A program made the position numbers and the translations under genes. A stretch of DNA of 64,000 nt, taken from Stramonita haemastoma. Lineage: Eukaryota > Mollusca > Gastropoda > Neogastropoda > Muricidae. Below the pieces are notes generated by a model. It was not told the origin of the DNA and ran no database searches. It saw only the letters and a program-made list of their open reading frames with translations. Location of the stretch: assembly GCA_030674155.1 (NCBI GenBank), contig CM060320.1:25761275-25825274 (forward strand), read 5' to 3'. The first letter of the stretch is position 1. Every line of letters starts with the position of its first letter. This document shows positions 50,050 to 63,949 of this stretch, in pieces.

Positions 50050-50292
50050 CCATTCTACACTTCCCATCTCTCTCCCAGCCTATCTACACCCCCCTCCCCC
50101 TTTCCCACTACACATACCCTTTCCCTAAGAGAAGCATGACGTTTGATATTATGCTGAACTCCAGAACTGATGTAACCCACAGCTGGACAGCAGAGGTACG
50201 GCTTTGTGAGGACACATGCAGGATTTGAACCCAGCTCTTGTACAGTTTTCTGTTGTACAAGCCTAGCACTCAAATCAACTGAGTTATGCAAG
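50050..50292 (-). mobile_element. tRNA-derived SINE, minus strand
   Basis: On the minus strand GCATAACTCAGTTGATTTG (A box) and GGGTTCAAATCC (B box) are spaced as in a tRNA. A non-tRNA body follows to the left (CTGTGGGTTACATCAGTTC and beyond). Right boundary about 50292; left boundary not certain. Confidence 0.65.
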
Positions 50293-50689
50293 TGCTGCCA
50301 CTTTCAAGTTACGATTATTGTCAGACACTTGATATGACAGAAATCTTTTCTTTTCTATCCCCATTTTGTGACTTTTTTTTCTTAGCATGGCTGTTCATCG
50401 GAGCACATCATGTACTGTCGTTTGCTGTCAGAGCAAGAACATGTTCCATGCAAACTGCCCCTCTGTCATCTCTCTACACACTCAGACTGAGCACTATGAA
50501 CATCCCAAACAAAGGCAGTGAAGCCTGAATCCTGACATATTCCTCTGATCTCTCAGTGCTAAACCTTAGCATTTAGAGACAGAATTTCATCTTTTCTTTT
50601 TCATCCATTCCTTTCAAAATGGAAAGTACCAACCGCTGTACAAACAGCATAACCACTAAGAAAAAAACACCTTTTCTTTTCTCTGTATG

Positions 50690-50805
50690 TGTGTGTGTGT
50701 GTGTGTGTGTGCTCGCGTGCGCTTGTGTGTGTATGTGCGCATGCGTGTATGTGTGTGTGGGGGGGGGTGCACACGTGAGTGTGTGTGTGTGTGTATGTGT
50801 GTGTT
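50690..50805. repeat. Interrupted (GT)n
   Basis: GT blocks with GCGC and poly-G interruptions. Confidence 0.9.
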
Positions 50806-51194
50806 TTAAACAATCTTTCCACTCTGAAACAGTATATGCTTTTCTGTTGCTGTTCACCAATTCAGCTGATGATGACTTTTACTAAAAGTGAAAAATAATT
50901 GCATACTAGATTGGGAGGGGGGGGTGTGGAGCACAAAAAAACATGCCTGCAACAACACAGATCCTTCCTGACAATGATAGCAGAACATTTTGTATTTGTA
51001 TACCACTGAGTCAGAGCAGATTTCTACATTTCTTAAAACTGAATGTTGGGTATGTTCATGTCCTTTCCACCACAGGCCACAGACAGCCAAGTCTCTTCAA
51101 CATGAAAGACATTTAAGTACTTGATGCTGTGTGAAAGATGTTTTGCAGGCGTTTACATTTAAGAGACTTAAGAGCCTTGGTTTAACACGCCATT

Positions 51195-51345
51195 CGGAGA
51201 CCTTACAAGAGAATGGAGTCGGCACTGATGTTAACTCCATATGCAAAAGCTCTTGAAACGGGCAGACAGCTCAAACAGCGACTTGAACCCACAAGTTCCC
51301 AAAACTACTTCAGACCATGAGAGCGATGCTCTAACCACTCCACTT
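51195..51345 (-). mobile_element. tRNA-derived SINE head, minus strand
   Basis: The minus strand shows GGAGTGGTTAGAGCATCGC (A box) and GTGGGTTCAAGTCGCTG (B box), followed by a body with CATCAGTGCCGACTCCATTC. The 3' end is not clear. Confidence 0.6.
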
Positions 51346-51599
51346 TCTGCACATCTGTACACACAAAACTGTCTTCATGTATTTAGTTCATCAAATGACT
51401 GTGGCATGATCTCATTCTGCACTGGATGATGCTGGATAAGAATTTTGCGTTGATCCACATGACATGTCTCAAAATTAAGGACCCTTACGCGTCCATAATC
51501 AAAGTTCTGGACCTAATAAATAAGTTATCAAAGCAACAACAAAAAACACGCCCACTTTGCCATGTACACAGACAGTTACCACCTTCCCACATAAAAAGA

Positions 51600-51795
51600 T
51601 TAGAAGGAGGAGGAGGCAGAAGAACTGAGTGAAGCCACAGGGCACTGCCCTCAACCAGAGCACCTAGGACTGGTCTAGACAAGGATGACTAACACTGCAA
51701 ACATGTACTTTCCCACCCTCTCTCCAAATAACTTTTGGCTTCTTCGAACAGGATAGCGAAACACACACACACACACACACGCAGACACAGAGCCA
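51600..51795. repeat. Interspersed repeat R5, copy 1, ending in (AC)n
   Basis: GGACTGGTCTAGACAAGGAT, GACTAACACTGCAAACATG and TACTTTCCCACCC are followed by an (AC)n tract. A related copy with the same (AC)n end is at 56640-56808. Confidence 0.5.
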
Positions 51796-51989
51796 ACTGC
51801 TGAAAAAACCCGAAACCTTGCTCCAGACTGCTTTCTGTCAGAAGTGGTCTGTACTGTACTCTTCCAGACCAGTGCACACTGCATCAGCATGTTACCAGAG
51901 GCTCCATCAACACTACACAGAACAGTTATCTGCAAACAGCCTCGGCCAAGGGCTCGTGTAACTCCTGCTGATGCTAGCCTTTGACACAT

Positions 51990-52300
51990 AGGTTAAACGT
52001 AAAGGTGTCCCATAACCGATGTGGTCGTAGGGGAGCGAGGCATCAGAGACTTCAGCTTCTCCAGGAGCCAGCGCACTGAGGGCGGCGCCCATCTCCTCTC
52101 CTTCGCTGCTTTACCTTCCCTGACCCTAAAGAGGACAGGTACTCATTTACAGCTGGGTGAACTGGATGTGGGGGGACTGTACAGAAGCCAATGCGCTCAA
52201 AGGGTCACCCATCCAACTGGTAACCAAACTCAATGCTGCTTAACATTGCCTTGGGAAAAGCGTGTGTTCTCACCACTGAGCTATCCTGTCCCCTTGACAC
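51990..52300 (-). mobile_element. SINE family R3, copy 2, full length with tRNA-like head
   Basis: On the minus strand the head at about 52260-52297 reads GGGGACAGGATAGCTCAGTG then GTGAGAAC, an A-box-like Pol III element. It runs into the R3 body (GGTTACCAGTTGGATGGGTG, CCAGTTCACCCAGCTGTAAA, AGAAGCTGAAGTCTCTGATG). This copy shows that the family is tRNA-derived. Confidence 0.78.
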
Positions 52301-53511
52301 ATGGTCTGTGGTAAATGTGGGTGGGAAAATGTACCCCACAAAAATTAATCTTTCACTTTGATCGGACTGTCTATAAAGTTAAAGTTTTCCTGATTGTATG
52401 TGCTGCTGTTTCCCTGTCACAAGGGCTTTTTTCAACTGAATTTTGCCGTGAGTCTTTTACGTGCATTGACTGAGTGTTGCACACAGGACATAGGTCTATT
52501 GTCACACCCAAAAGACTTGCACCAAAACACCCCTCAAAGTCTAGTGTATAGGGTAAAAGTTTGGGCTCAAAGAGGAATTGAACCCATGCTCCTCACTTTC
52601 TACACTGATACGCCATTCCCCTGCCTCTTTTCAATAAATATTTAAAGTTTCACAGTTCTCTCCATTGCTGGAGTCGGGTGTGCTGGGTCTGGCTTGTAAG
52701 GCGCTTAACGGCAACGCAACACATTTTCGCTCATGTGACAGACAATAGTTGATATCTTAGCGTTAGATGAAGAAGAACTAGGCCTAGTTACCTCTGGACC
52801 ATCAGTCCACTGATAAATATCACGAAGCTGAGGTAGCGATGAGAACACCTCCCCCCCCCCCCCCCCCCCCCCAACAAAAAAAACCCACCTGAAATATTGA
52901 TACTCAACAACCGAGTCTGCACTTCTTTCTCGCGGATCACTGTCATTTCAGTCTCAAACTACCATCTCCGACAGATGATAAACTGCCCACGTTGTCGACT
53001 CTAGTTGCCGACAGCTCCGGACACCTATCTATTCCTCTGGTTGGCGCTGGCGATTCTACCACATGACTGACTGTTAAGGGTCGTTGTTGACTAAAAATGA
53101 TGTAGTGCGACGGAAGGTCTGCATGATTCATTTTGTCTAACCACCAAAACTGGTGTCCGAAAAGCTATACTGCCACCACCCGTCTTCCCACTACAGACAG
53201 TCACGATGGTCACCTGCAGTAGGCTGGTGAATGGGGAGGGAGTGGGGTGGGTTTGAGGTGAGGGCAACAAAGAACTGGCTTAGGAAGGGTGGATACGCAT
53301 GAAGACTTCAGTGAGACAAACGCACAGATGAGCCAGTCCATGTTTGACATGTTATAGACTTTTTCTCAGCCATATTTAAACTTGCAGCCAAGGCGCTCGT
53401 GGCGTTAGAAAGCGGGTAAAAATAACCACAACAGTAGGCGATTTTTGGGTATAGTTCTATGGAACACCTTCAATATTTAGTATAAGCAGCGCTTCATTTG
53501 AGACATACTAC

Positions 53512-53605
53512 TACTACTACTACTACTTCTACTACTACTACTACTATTAATAATACATGGAATTTTATCGCGCTATATCTTGCAAAAACAAATCAAAGAC
53601 ATCCA
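53512..53605 (-). mobile_element. 3' tail of the same LINE family, minus strand, with (TAG)n/(ATT)n end
   Basis: Reading the minus strand: TTTGATTTGTTTTTGCAAGA, then TATAGCGCGATAAAATTCC, ATGTATT and a TAG/ATT trinucleotide run. This matches the tail at 35308-35347 with a few changes. No coding part is attached, so it is a severely truncated insertion. Confidence 0.7.
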
Positions 53606-53690
53606 ACAATAGATTAAATGTCCCAATGAGCAAAGGCTGAACTAAGGTATGTACAAATAATATAAGTATGTACACACACACATTTATCCA

Positions 53691-53739
53691 TCTATCCATC
53701 TATCTATCTATCTATCTATCTATCCATCTATCCATCTAC

Positions 53740-53807
<68 letters not shown>

Positions 53808-53835
53808 TTATCTATCTATGTGTGTGTGTGTGTGT
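53691..53835. repeat. (CTAT)n tetranucleotide array
   Basis: About 30 CTAT units with CCATCTAT variants at the left, ending in a short GT run. Confidence 0.97.
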
Positions 53836-53871
53836 ATACAGCCTCCCTCCAACCCCCCCCCCCCCCTCCCT

Positions 53872-54115
53872 AGCCATTGTTAAGCAGCACCGAGCGTGGT
53901 CACCAATTGGATGGGTGACTGTTTGCGAGCCCGGCTTCACTACAGTCTCCCAGTTCACCCAGCTGTAAATGGGTACCTGCCCTCTTTATGGTTAGGGAAG
54001 GTAAAGCAACGAGGGAGAGGAGATGGGCGCTGCCCTCAATATGGTGGCCCCTAGAGAAGCTGAGGTCTCTGATGCCTCGCTCCCAAACGACCACATAAGT
54101 TATGGGACACCTCTC
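53872..54115 (+). mobile_element. SINE family R3, copy 3
   Basis: AAGCAGCACCGAGCGTGGTC, CCCAGTTCACCCAGCTGTAA, AGGGAAGGTAAAGCAACGAG, GGCGCTGCCCTCAATATGG and GAGGTCTCTGATGCCTCGCT. Followed by a short (AT)n and a poly-G run. Confidence 0.78.
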
Positions 54116-54337
54116 TGTGTATATATATATATATGGGGGGGGGGGGGGAGTATGTGTATGTGTATGTGTTTATAAGGTTTGTTTGTTTTTGAGTTTTTGC
54201 ATGAGTATGTGTCTGTGTCTATGACTAAGTGAATGTGAAGGAAGAGTTGGGGGGAGTGTGTATATTTTAACAACCACTAATTTTACACACGTTATATTGG
54301 GGGGTATTTTACCAGAAGAATTGGGTATTTCTAGAAA

Positions 54338-54339
<2 letters not shown>

Positions 54340-54397
<58 letters not shown>
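54340..54397. repeat. Poly-T run, 58 bases
   Basis: Uninterrupted T homopolymer. It could be the A-tail of a minus-strand retroposon, but the flanking sequence has no element I recognise. Confidence 0.95.
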
Positions 54398-54400
<3 letters not shown>

Positions 54401-54705
54401 TAAAATAATTTGATTTTAGCTATGCATTTTGTTGGAAGTTAGACTTGGTCTTTCTTGTAATTTTAGTCAGAATTCGATGACAAATGGTTTCCACTTTTTA
54501 AAGCAATTGTAGTAGTTTATTAGTAGAATGTTTTATTTTATATACTTTATGTTATTCATTTATTGATTCACTTATGGGTGTTAGAAGAGGATTTTATTGA
54601 TGTTTCATGTACTTATACTTTTAGTTTTGATGGGGTTATAATCATATATTATTTTTTAAAACTTTTCTGGTTATTTGAGGGGGGAGTAGGAGGGATAAAT
54701 AAGGC

Positions 54706-54707
<2 letters not shown>

Positions 54708-54752
<45 letters not shown>

Positions 54753-54790
54753 GTGTGTGTGTTGGTTGTTGTGTGTGTATGTGTGTGTGT

Positions 54791-54851
<61 letters not shown>

Positions 54852-54920
54852 TGTGTGTGTGTGTGTGTTGTGTGTGTGTGTGTGTGTGTGTGTTGTGTGT
54901 GTGTGTGTGTTGTGTGTGTG

Positions 54921-54951
<31 letters not shown>

Positions 54952-54955
54952 GTGT
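54708..54955. repeat. Interrupted (GT)n array, ~250 bp
   Basis: GT blocks broken by GTTG and GGTG. No coding meaning. Confidence 0.97.
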
Positions 54956-55255
54956 TTGAATTTTTATGGTATTTGTTGAAGTTGGACCTATCATATGGAT
55001 TTCAAGTTAGAATTTGCTAATGATATTTTGTATTAATTTTTAAATCTCTAGTCATTTATCTGAATGTTTTATTTTACTACTTCATGTTATTATTTAATTT
55101 ATTATCATTAATTATTGTGGACTTTAGAAGACACTTATATTGTGCCTACTCATGTATCCTATTATTTTTTATTTTGGATGTGGTTTAAAACACTATTGTT
55201 CTTATATATATAGTTTTAAAATCAGAGTGTGTTATATTAGTGTTGTTAAATGAGT

Positions 55256-55259
55256 TGTG

Positions 55260-55331
<72 letters not shown>

Positions 55332-55351
55332 TGTGTCTGTGGGGGGGGGGG
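55256..55351. repeat. (GT)n followed by poly-G
   Basis: GT array to 55331, then TCTGTG and a 12-base G run. A purine-rich G/A tract follows at 55550-55660. Confidence 0.95.
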
Positions 55352-55932
55352 GTGCAGTGAGAGGGATGGGAGAGACATGATGTGTAGGGGTGTGTGGGGG
55401 GGGGGAGGGGTGTAAACAGAAGGGAGGAGGGAGAGATATGTTAAAAAAGAGTATTGTTCCTGTGTGTTTTGGTTGTGGGTTTTTATTGATAGGTTGTGAT
55501 GCCTATCGTTGTTTTAACGTTTGTTGGGTTTTGTTTAGATTTGGGGAATTGGAGTGGGGGAGGGAGAGAGAGGGGGGGATGAGGTGTGTGGAGAGAGAGA
55601 GGAGTGAGAGGGAAGGGGGAGAGAGGGGAAGGGGTGAGAGAAGGGAGAAAGAGAGTCAAAGTTGAAAAGATCTCAGTGGCTAGCATGCATTTTATGTGTG
55701 GGGAAGGTGATCATTTTGAATATAAATCAGTATGTGATGCTTATAAAAGCAGGTTTTACAATTGTTATTTATTCAGCCTGATGAAGCTTCAGAATAGAAG
55801 CGAAAATTTGCTGTCAAATAAAGAGATGAAGTTGAACACAGTCGTGTTTTTATTATTATTTTACTATTTTACCTCAACTGTGTGCCTGGAGGGAGCGGTG
55901 CCCAGCAGAACTGTGGGTTTTTATCAAGTGAA

Positions 55933-55933
55933 C

Positions 55934-55966
<33 letters not shown>

Positions 55967-55989
55967 CTATCTATATATCTATATGTATG

Positions 55990-56064
<75 letters not shown>

Positions 56065-56194
56065 TATTCGTCTTCAAATACTTATCTTATAGCATTTTTT
56101 GTGGCTTTTTTAATCTTTGAAATACATCAATTTTATGATGAGAATGAAGTTGTAACTGGTTACCTGCACTTGTTTTTCTCCACTATATTTTATC

Positions 56195-56261
<67 letters not shown>

Positions 56262-56307
56262 TATATATATATATATATGTATGTATGTATGTATATGTAT
56301 ATATGTA

Positions 56308-56381
<74 letters not shown>
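55933..56381. repeat. Two long (AT)n arrays
   Basis: AT blocks at 55933-56061 and 56202-56380 with GTAT and CTAT variants, separated by 140 bp of unique sequence. Strongly self-complementary. Confidence 0.95.
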
Positions 56382-56771
56382 GTGTGTGTGTGTGCAGACA
56401 TCTATATAGAATGGTTGAATTTATACCTCAGCCTCTCTTTCAAAGCCTCAACCATACCATGACCTAATTCTGCACTGTGGAGGACAAGACAAGAAATTTT
56501 CCATCAATAAATCCAAGATGTCACAAAACTGATAACAATAAAAGAGAAAAAAATCAGCAGTCGTTTTCTGGGCTGTTCAAACTCCAGTCTGAGGTGTACA
56601 CAGACGTACCAACCCTCCGGCACACAAAGAAACAGCGGCAGAAAGGAAAACAGTGAAGCCAGAACAGGGAAGGCCTACTACTACCCCCAGCCTCAGCACT
56701 CCAGGCTAGTCTGGACAAGGCTGGCAAATACACTGTACAGAAAGGAACTCTCCTACCCATCACTTCAAATG

Positions 56772-57110
<339 letters not shown>

Positions 57111-57180
57111 AGACAGAGAGAGACAGGGAGAGATCAAAAGATGGCGACAGACAGACAGACATACAGATAGACAGAAGCTC

Positions 57181-57204
57181 GGGGGGGGGGGGGGGGGGGG
57201 GGGG
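57181..57204. repeat. Poly-G run, 24 bases
   Basis: Longest G homopolymer in the window; could form a G-quadruplex. Confidence 0.97.
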
Positions 57205-58060
57205 ATGGGGTGGCAATGCCAGAACTGAAAAGAGACTATTCAGTCTTTGTCTCCTATCCAAATTGATCTGCCATATCAACATTTGTTGCTACCTAAACAC
57301 ACAGGACTTGATCAGTGGCCAACGATACAGCCTACACCACACACACACACACACACACACCCCCTCGCACGTGCGCACACCACACACACACACACAGTGC
57401 TGAGACCATGAGCCTAACTGCTGTTGCCATCTCTGTTGTAGATGAAGAAAAGTTTTATCTTTTATAAATGATACTTTCCTGAAATTGACGCTTAAACACT
57501 TTTATCAAATTGGGATTCTTTTGTAGTTTTCAGTCTTCTGAATGTATTTGTTTTCACATACGCTTTTACACATATGCATGCGCATTTTTGAGTCTTTGTA
57601 TGTGTACAAGCAAATGAGCCTACATGCGACAGCTCTATGCTCACATGCGTGTTCAAAGTGTTTAGAAGTCTAAGCGTATTATGCATATAAATCAAAAGTT
57701 CTGCAAGCCCCACGCTGTTTTCATTCATTGACGCCGTGTATGTGCACGCCTTCATACCTACAAGACCGTAGATCAGCCTACAATATAACACAAACAGTAA
57801 ATTTGCTGTTTATCAATCAAAAACATACGCTTCCAACAAAACTCACAAGGTACAAATTCATCTTTAATGATCCAAAGGCTGACGACAATACATCAACATT
57901 TAAATATCTTATCTCAATAATGACAACTTTTGTTGACCTAATATAACTATTCCCTAAAAAAAATCCAATAAATGATCATGTATGGACTTGTATTCGTATG
58001 TATTTCACAAGCTGTGTAAAAGGCGTGGTCTTCATTAACTGGCGAAAATTGTGGATTTAG

Positions 58061-58127
58061 CCAATCAGAGCTGGCCACGCCACAGGCTCAACCAATCCCT
58101 GACAGCTAAACCAGGAGCTCTGCCAAT
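58061..58127 (+). promoter_or_regulatory. Triple CCAAT-box array with 31-bp spacing, candidate promoter
   Basis: CCAAT at 58061 (CCAATCAGAG), 58092 (ACCAATCCC) and 58123 (GCCAATCAGA), spacing exactly 31 and 31 bp. CCAATCA is the NF-Y consensus, and CCAAT boxes spaced about 31-33 bp are typical of cell-cycle promoters such as those of B-type cyclins. The local sequence is more GC-rich than its surroundings. A start codon in good context (GAAAATGGCT, ATG at 58216) opens 28 codons to a stop at 58297. Whether a gene begins here is unproven. Confidence 0.4.
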
Positions 58128-58299
58128 CAGACACGGCCTCGCCTTCTCTCAGGGGAGAGACATTTCAACACAGTTTGTGTACGACTTTTTGATGATTCAA
58201 ATCCACCCACTGAAAATGGCTGACAAGGATGCCACAACTCAGCACAAAATGTTACAACCAGGGGCTGGACAAGGCTGCGAGAATAATGAGGGGAAGTAG

Positions 58300-60510
58300 A
58301 TTTGCCCACCACAAACAAATGTCCATGGCTCAAAAACACTTATAGGTCACTGGGCTTGATCAATACATATCCATTACTAGGTTTGGACTTGCAATAAAAA
58401 CAAATACAAAAAGGGGAAGGGTTAGGGTACACTTTCTTTGGAAATGCCAGTACATTAGTTTTGATCCTAATGACACATAATGAACAAGATCCCCCTTTAC
58501 GTATGAAATGAATCTCAACTTACATGAACTTTTCTTTTGCCTCCAAAGCTATGCCCAATGCTTCTGGAAGTACAAATATGTTATATAGACACTACAAAAT
58601 GCCTGAGATCAGAAAAGATTATTTAAAAAAAAACCCAAACCGTTTGACTATTTTATGACTTTTATGACAAACGTGAGTGACAATTAACTGCCCATGCAAA
58701 CATCAGAAACTGGAGGAAAAATTCCGAAGAACAGGTAAGTACCAAAAATAGCTACGAAAACTGCTTACAGGGTGTGGTGTATTCGTGATCTCTGGCATGG
58801 TTTAACTCCTCTCAAGCACAGTCAACATTCTTCCTGTTTTATCAGTCTCATATATTTTCTTTTCACTTCTTACTTCACTCAGTTCTAGTATTAAAAAACA
58901 AACCCAAAAGTAGCCTGTAGAAAAAGGCCAAATGAAGGACTCCCAAGAAGAAGGAAACAATGCAATGAAGAACAAGTCCACTGTGCGTGTGTACCTTCAG
59001 GAATTAGACTACCACGATGTATTCAGTCTTTGGCATCTAAAAGCACACAAGATCATCCGACTGAGAATAAGATAAGATTGGTGAATACAATTTCTTGCCA
59101 TGCAGTCTACAGATAATCATGTGGACACATATAATGTACATTTAAGGTGGTATAGCATATCACGTAATGATGTTCATGTCAGCTTCTACTTCTGTTTTCA
59201 TATCGCTACTTTCCTTTCATTAAAGTCAATGTTGAGTTAACAATGTTGGTTACATTACCAATAAATTTCTAAAAGAACTATTATATAATCATATATTCCT
59301 GATCAACAGTTTTCTTTGATGTTACTTCTTTCTCTACAAATGCCTGACTGGATCACATCCGCCAGTATGTGAAATGATGGAGGTAGTTTTGGGCTCAGGG
59401 GCCATCCCCAGGCACAAATGACAAGCCAAGGATCTCCAAGTCAACCTTGGGCCTGGTCTCCCTCTACCTCTCCTTCCTCCCACCCACCCTGTCTCCCTGT
59501 CAGGCTTGGGTGGACAATCCTGTCATAATAGATATGTATGATGGAGGTTGTAAAGATGGACATTGGACTACCATGCTCTGATTGTATGCCATATGAAATA
59601 CCGCTATTTCTGTCTAAGAGGCTGTACAGCTGCTTCCAGCAAGGAGCGATTATAAGGGCCAGATCCAAATAGAAATGTTGTGATCTGTACAGATGATTCA
59701 GAGAAAGAGGCACATTCAGGCAGAACTTGGCTACGCTCAACCTTTTCTCTACATCCCCGCAAAGGGCTTAGATATGATGATATGCTGCATCAAATAAAAC
59801 AAGATGTACTGACAAAACTTATATGTGGTATCGTTTTCTGTCCCATTTAAATATTTTTCTTCAGTTCATACAATCTTTGCATTAACTATTTCCTCTTATT
59901 TCAGAAATACAATCAGCAAAAAAAGATCTAACCTTGTAGACATAATGGCATCCCAAAAGTGGACCAAAAATGACAAAAATATGGGACTTGGAAAGGAAAC
60001 GAAACACTTGTAACTGTCGGGTGGTCCAAACATGTAAAATGGAGATGAGTAAAGCACATGAGGAGAAATACGTGACCCCAGACACTAACATTCAAAGAGA
60101 AAACCCTCCAGTGGCAATGGCTGCAGCTGTTGAAGACAAGAAAAGAATCAAAAAGAAAAAAAAACACAAAGAAAACCTGACCTATTTCACACACAACACA
60201 GACACACACCCCACACATCCTAGTCTATACCACAAAGTGATTGTTTCGGCAATTCCATGATTTCTTCTGTACTGCATGCAACGGCCATAAGCCACCAGAC
60301 CCGGGAACACACACCACTGACAGCAAGTCTATGTCTGCATGAGTTTGCATGGGGGAAGCAGACAAAACACAGAACAGAGGCAGATGAGTTAGCGATGATA
60401 ATGATGATCAGGCAAACACAGTACACAGGCAAAGGAGCTGAGCTAGGCACGCTCAACAGGATCAAGACACTGACGAGGGCATGGGCCTGGTAGAGATGGG
60501 TGGACAGGTC

Positions 60511-60605
<95 letters not shown>

Positions 60606-63600
60606 AGTTTACTTGGAAGGCAGAAAACGGGAGTCAAGAAGTGATTGAACATATGTTAAAGACACAAGCCTTGGATGTTGTTTTCAAAATAAACGTGCTA
60701 ATACCCAAAACAAAATACGATCAAATACAGCAACGACAACACTGCCTTCTTCCGATGCTGTCTTGATGTTGTCCACAATATGACCTGATACATGATTGTA
60801 TATTTTTGTTTTCCATGGGAAAAATGATGGAAAACAAAATATTTTAAAAAAACAAAAACAAACCCTTACACGAATTTCCTTTACAAAAGAAACAAGGAAA
60901 CCATGCAGCTTGAACAGTATAGTTAAATATGTTAATAAATATCTTCCACTGATGATAAGTTAAACTTGATTGATATTTCACAAACTTGTCAACACAATGA
61001 AATGATCGGAGTCTGTGCTTACAGCTGAGACATCAAGTCAAAACAATCAACCGATGGAGTTTTTGAAGCAGCCAGTAGACAGTCAATGTGGACATACTGC
61101 CAATCTAAAAGAACATGTACACGACCAAAATAGACTATATTCATAGGGTCTTTTCAAACCAGTTCTACACATAACTAAAAATGAAATGAACTTGAAGCAA
61201 TCAACAACAAATTCCAGCCCAAAAAGAAAGGGGACAGAAGACAAGTCTTCAAGCAAAGATTGACCAAGATGCCAAAAAATGTCATCTATGTACAAAAGCC
61301 TCCATAAAATCAAACATACCAAGTAAGCATAAATCATGTGATAATATGAAATAGTTATAGGCCAAGTTGAAGAATATGTATGAAAAATGTCTGTGTATAT
61401 GATGATAACCTTAAAATGAAATATCTGAGTAATTGTTAATTAGCTTTTTTGTTTCAATATGAGGATAGAGACAAGTCGTTAAGCAGTCTATGTATACCCA
61501 GAATAATGTGGATAATTTATATTGTACAAATGAAAACCTGATACAATTTCAGACTGAAATGTGCACCTGAAGAATTAAACCAGTTACAATGAGAAACTGA
61601 GTTACATTGAACATTTCCATCTTGACTGGAAAAGTCTTCAAGGCAGCCTCAAGCTAAGAAACAGGAATAAGTGTAATGATCACCAACACACTTTAGAATA
61701 TATTCTGAATTTTGAAGGCTTTCAGCAATCATGAAAAGTATACAGACCCTTTTGATAACAACACCTTGTTGTCTGAAGCAATCTTTGATAAGTCATTCAC
61801 AAGTTAAGGCAACAAACTCAGCTAGCCTAGTACTTTTAAGACCTACTGGTTTTCCTTAACATGCATTTCATTTTGTCTCTGAGTGAAGATTTGTTTTATG
61901 TTTTTGTTCTTTTTAGTTTGGGGGGGTTTCTTTGCACTTTCAGTTTTCAGACTTTAACCTGTAGAAAAGATGATTTCAGGCCTGGTGATTCTGGGATCCC
62001 TTCCATGTCCCTTGGCTTTGAAACATACTTTGAATTAAATAACAAGCAACACAGACTCCACTAGCCCAATGTGTTTTCTTGTAATAGTAGCCGTTGGGTG
62101 TACGAGAGTACTGCTTAAGACTAAAAGACAGTAAAACATATAAACAAATAATCCTGATCTCTTCACGGTTATTTTTACAACCATGACATGGATGTATAGG
62201 TGTGTGTATCATATGCTGGAAGGCAAAGACATTGTTTACTCCCAAAACATGAAAATCCTCAAAAAAGCACAGTTAAACACTTAAAACATCAAATTCAACA
62301 GAAAAATTGTTCAGTTTTTATGGAAAAAATATCTGGACAGATGTTTTCTACAACTGCTTTCCTTTTTTCATGGAAAGTCGTCTGCCTAGTTCACACCAAA
62401 TCCCAACTGTCCATACACATGTCATCATAGAAACCACACTGATCATCTAAACACAGGATCGTTAAACAGTCCAACTGTTGACCAAACAGGCATGGTAAAA
62501 CATAAAATATTTACAAACTGATTACAGCAACGCAAAATCGAGCAATTCCATATCCATCCACAAAAATCATCAGAATGTCAAACAGAATCAGCATAACTGA
62601 CGAACAACAAAAAACATGTCTGGAAAATTTTTTTTTAAATCATCACTAAAAAGAAACCATGTGAATCAGGCAAACATAGTCAAAATCAATCTTTTTAGAT
62701 TTGTTAACAACTACAGAAATATGTTTTTATAAATGAAAGAAAACAATGCGAGTTGCCAGACGTTAGTTTTCACCCCTTATGATGTGCTGGTAGTCAAACA
62801 AAAATCATTATTATTTATTTGTCAACATGTCTGTATTCTTTCAGATAAAAGCTTGTTGGCATGTTGGCACAAGTATGAATAAAATGTAAACTTTTCTATT
62901 TTTGATGTGTTTTGGAATGTACTGAGCTGTTTACCTTCCTATACCATACTGTGTAGCCTTCACATTCAAATTTACCTCCATCTGTTATAGCTTTTACGTT
63001 TACATTCAAACCTATTTTAGTCTCTCAATAGCAATGCCTATCAGGCGTGTGCTTTGCTTCAGTTACATGGCCTCTTGCATGTCAGGCTATTATTTTCCAG
63101 CACAAGCTTTATATAATTTTTCAGTTATACACTTTTTTGCTGCATTTTTTCTGCACCTGTTGTACTATCTAGTTTTTCAGACAATTTCTGGACATGGTTT
63201 TTCCATCAGCATGGCACATTTCTTTAGATGAGTGGCTGTATGTATTTTTCAAACATTTATGCCTTTTGCATGGAACTACACACACTTTATTTCCATTATT
63301 TCTGCAGAAAGCCCGTTTGTAGAATATTGTGATCTAAACAGGATATCTGTTTTCATATTTATGACTCTAATTGTTTTTATGACCTGACTGCATGAAATTC
63401 AGACTGCTTTCAAAAGAGGAGAAGGGTACAGTGACGGTGTTATATGTTAAGGCATTTTAAAATAGCATTTGTTCAATGTTTTGGGCTATTTGTAAAGTTA
63501 AATAGTATTTTTTCCAAAAAAGTTTAAGCTGTTAAACACCACACCACAACATGTTTTCATCAACTCAAAAATTTAAACATCTGCTGAAAAGGATAACCAA

Positions 63601-63945
63601 CGATTTCCCCTTTTATGTTAGTGACAATTCTTTCTTTTTATTATTTTTTACTAAGATTTAAAATGGACATTAAACAATGGACAATGAGACAAAACAAGAT
63701 GGACTGAGTTCGAATAAAACGAGATTCCACCTAGACAGTTCGGAATGGAATATTTCTTTATATATATATAAACATACATCGTTTTCACATCTAACCAAAG
63801 AGCAGAGGTATCCAGCTATCTTAAGCATGTCTGAATATACCACAATGAAGAAAACATGTACACCCTCACGCACACAAAAATGTAAGTGACCTGGCAAGCA
63901 CATACGTCCGCAAGCTCGCATTTGCAAATATGCACGACCAGCGTC

Positions 63946-63949
<4 letters not shown>
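58300..63949. other. Right-hand region, no gene recognised
   Basis: AT-rich DNA with short open frames only. No coiled coil, known domain or transposon was recognised. Apart from the (GA)n at 60511-60601 it is notably poor in simple repeats, as a long UTR or intron might be. Confidence 0.5.
60511..60601. repeat. (GA)n microsatellite
   Basis: About 45 perfect GA units. Confidence 0.97.
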
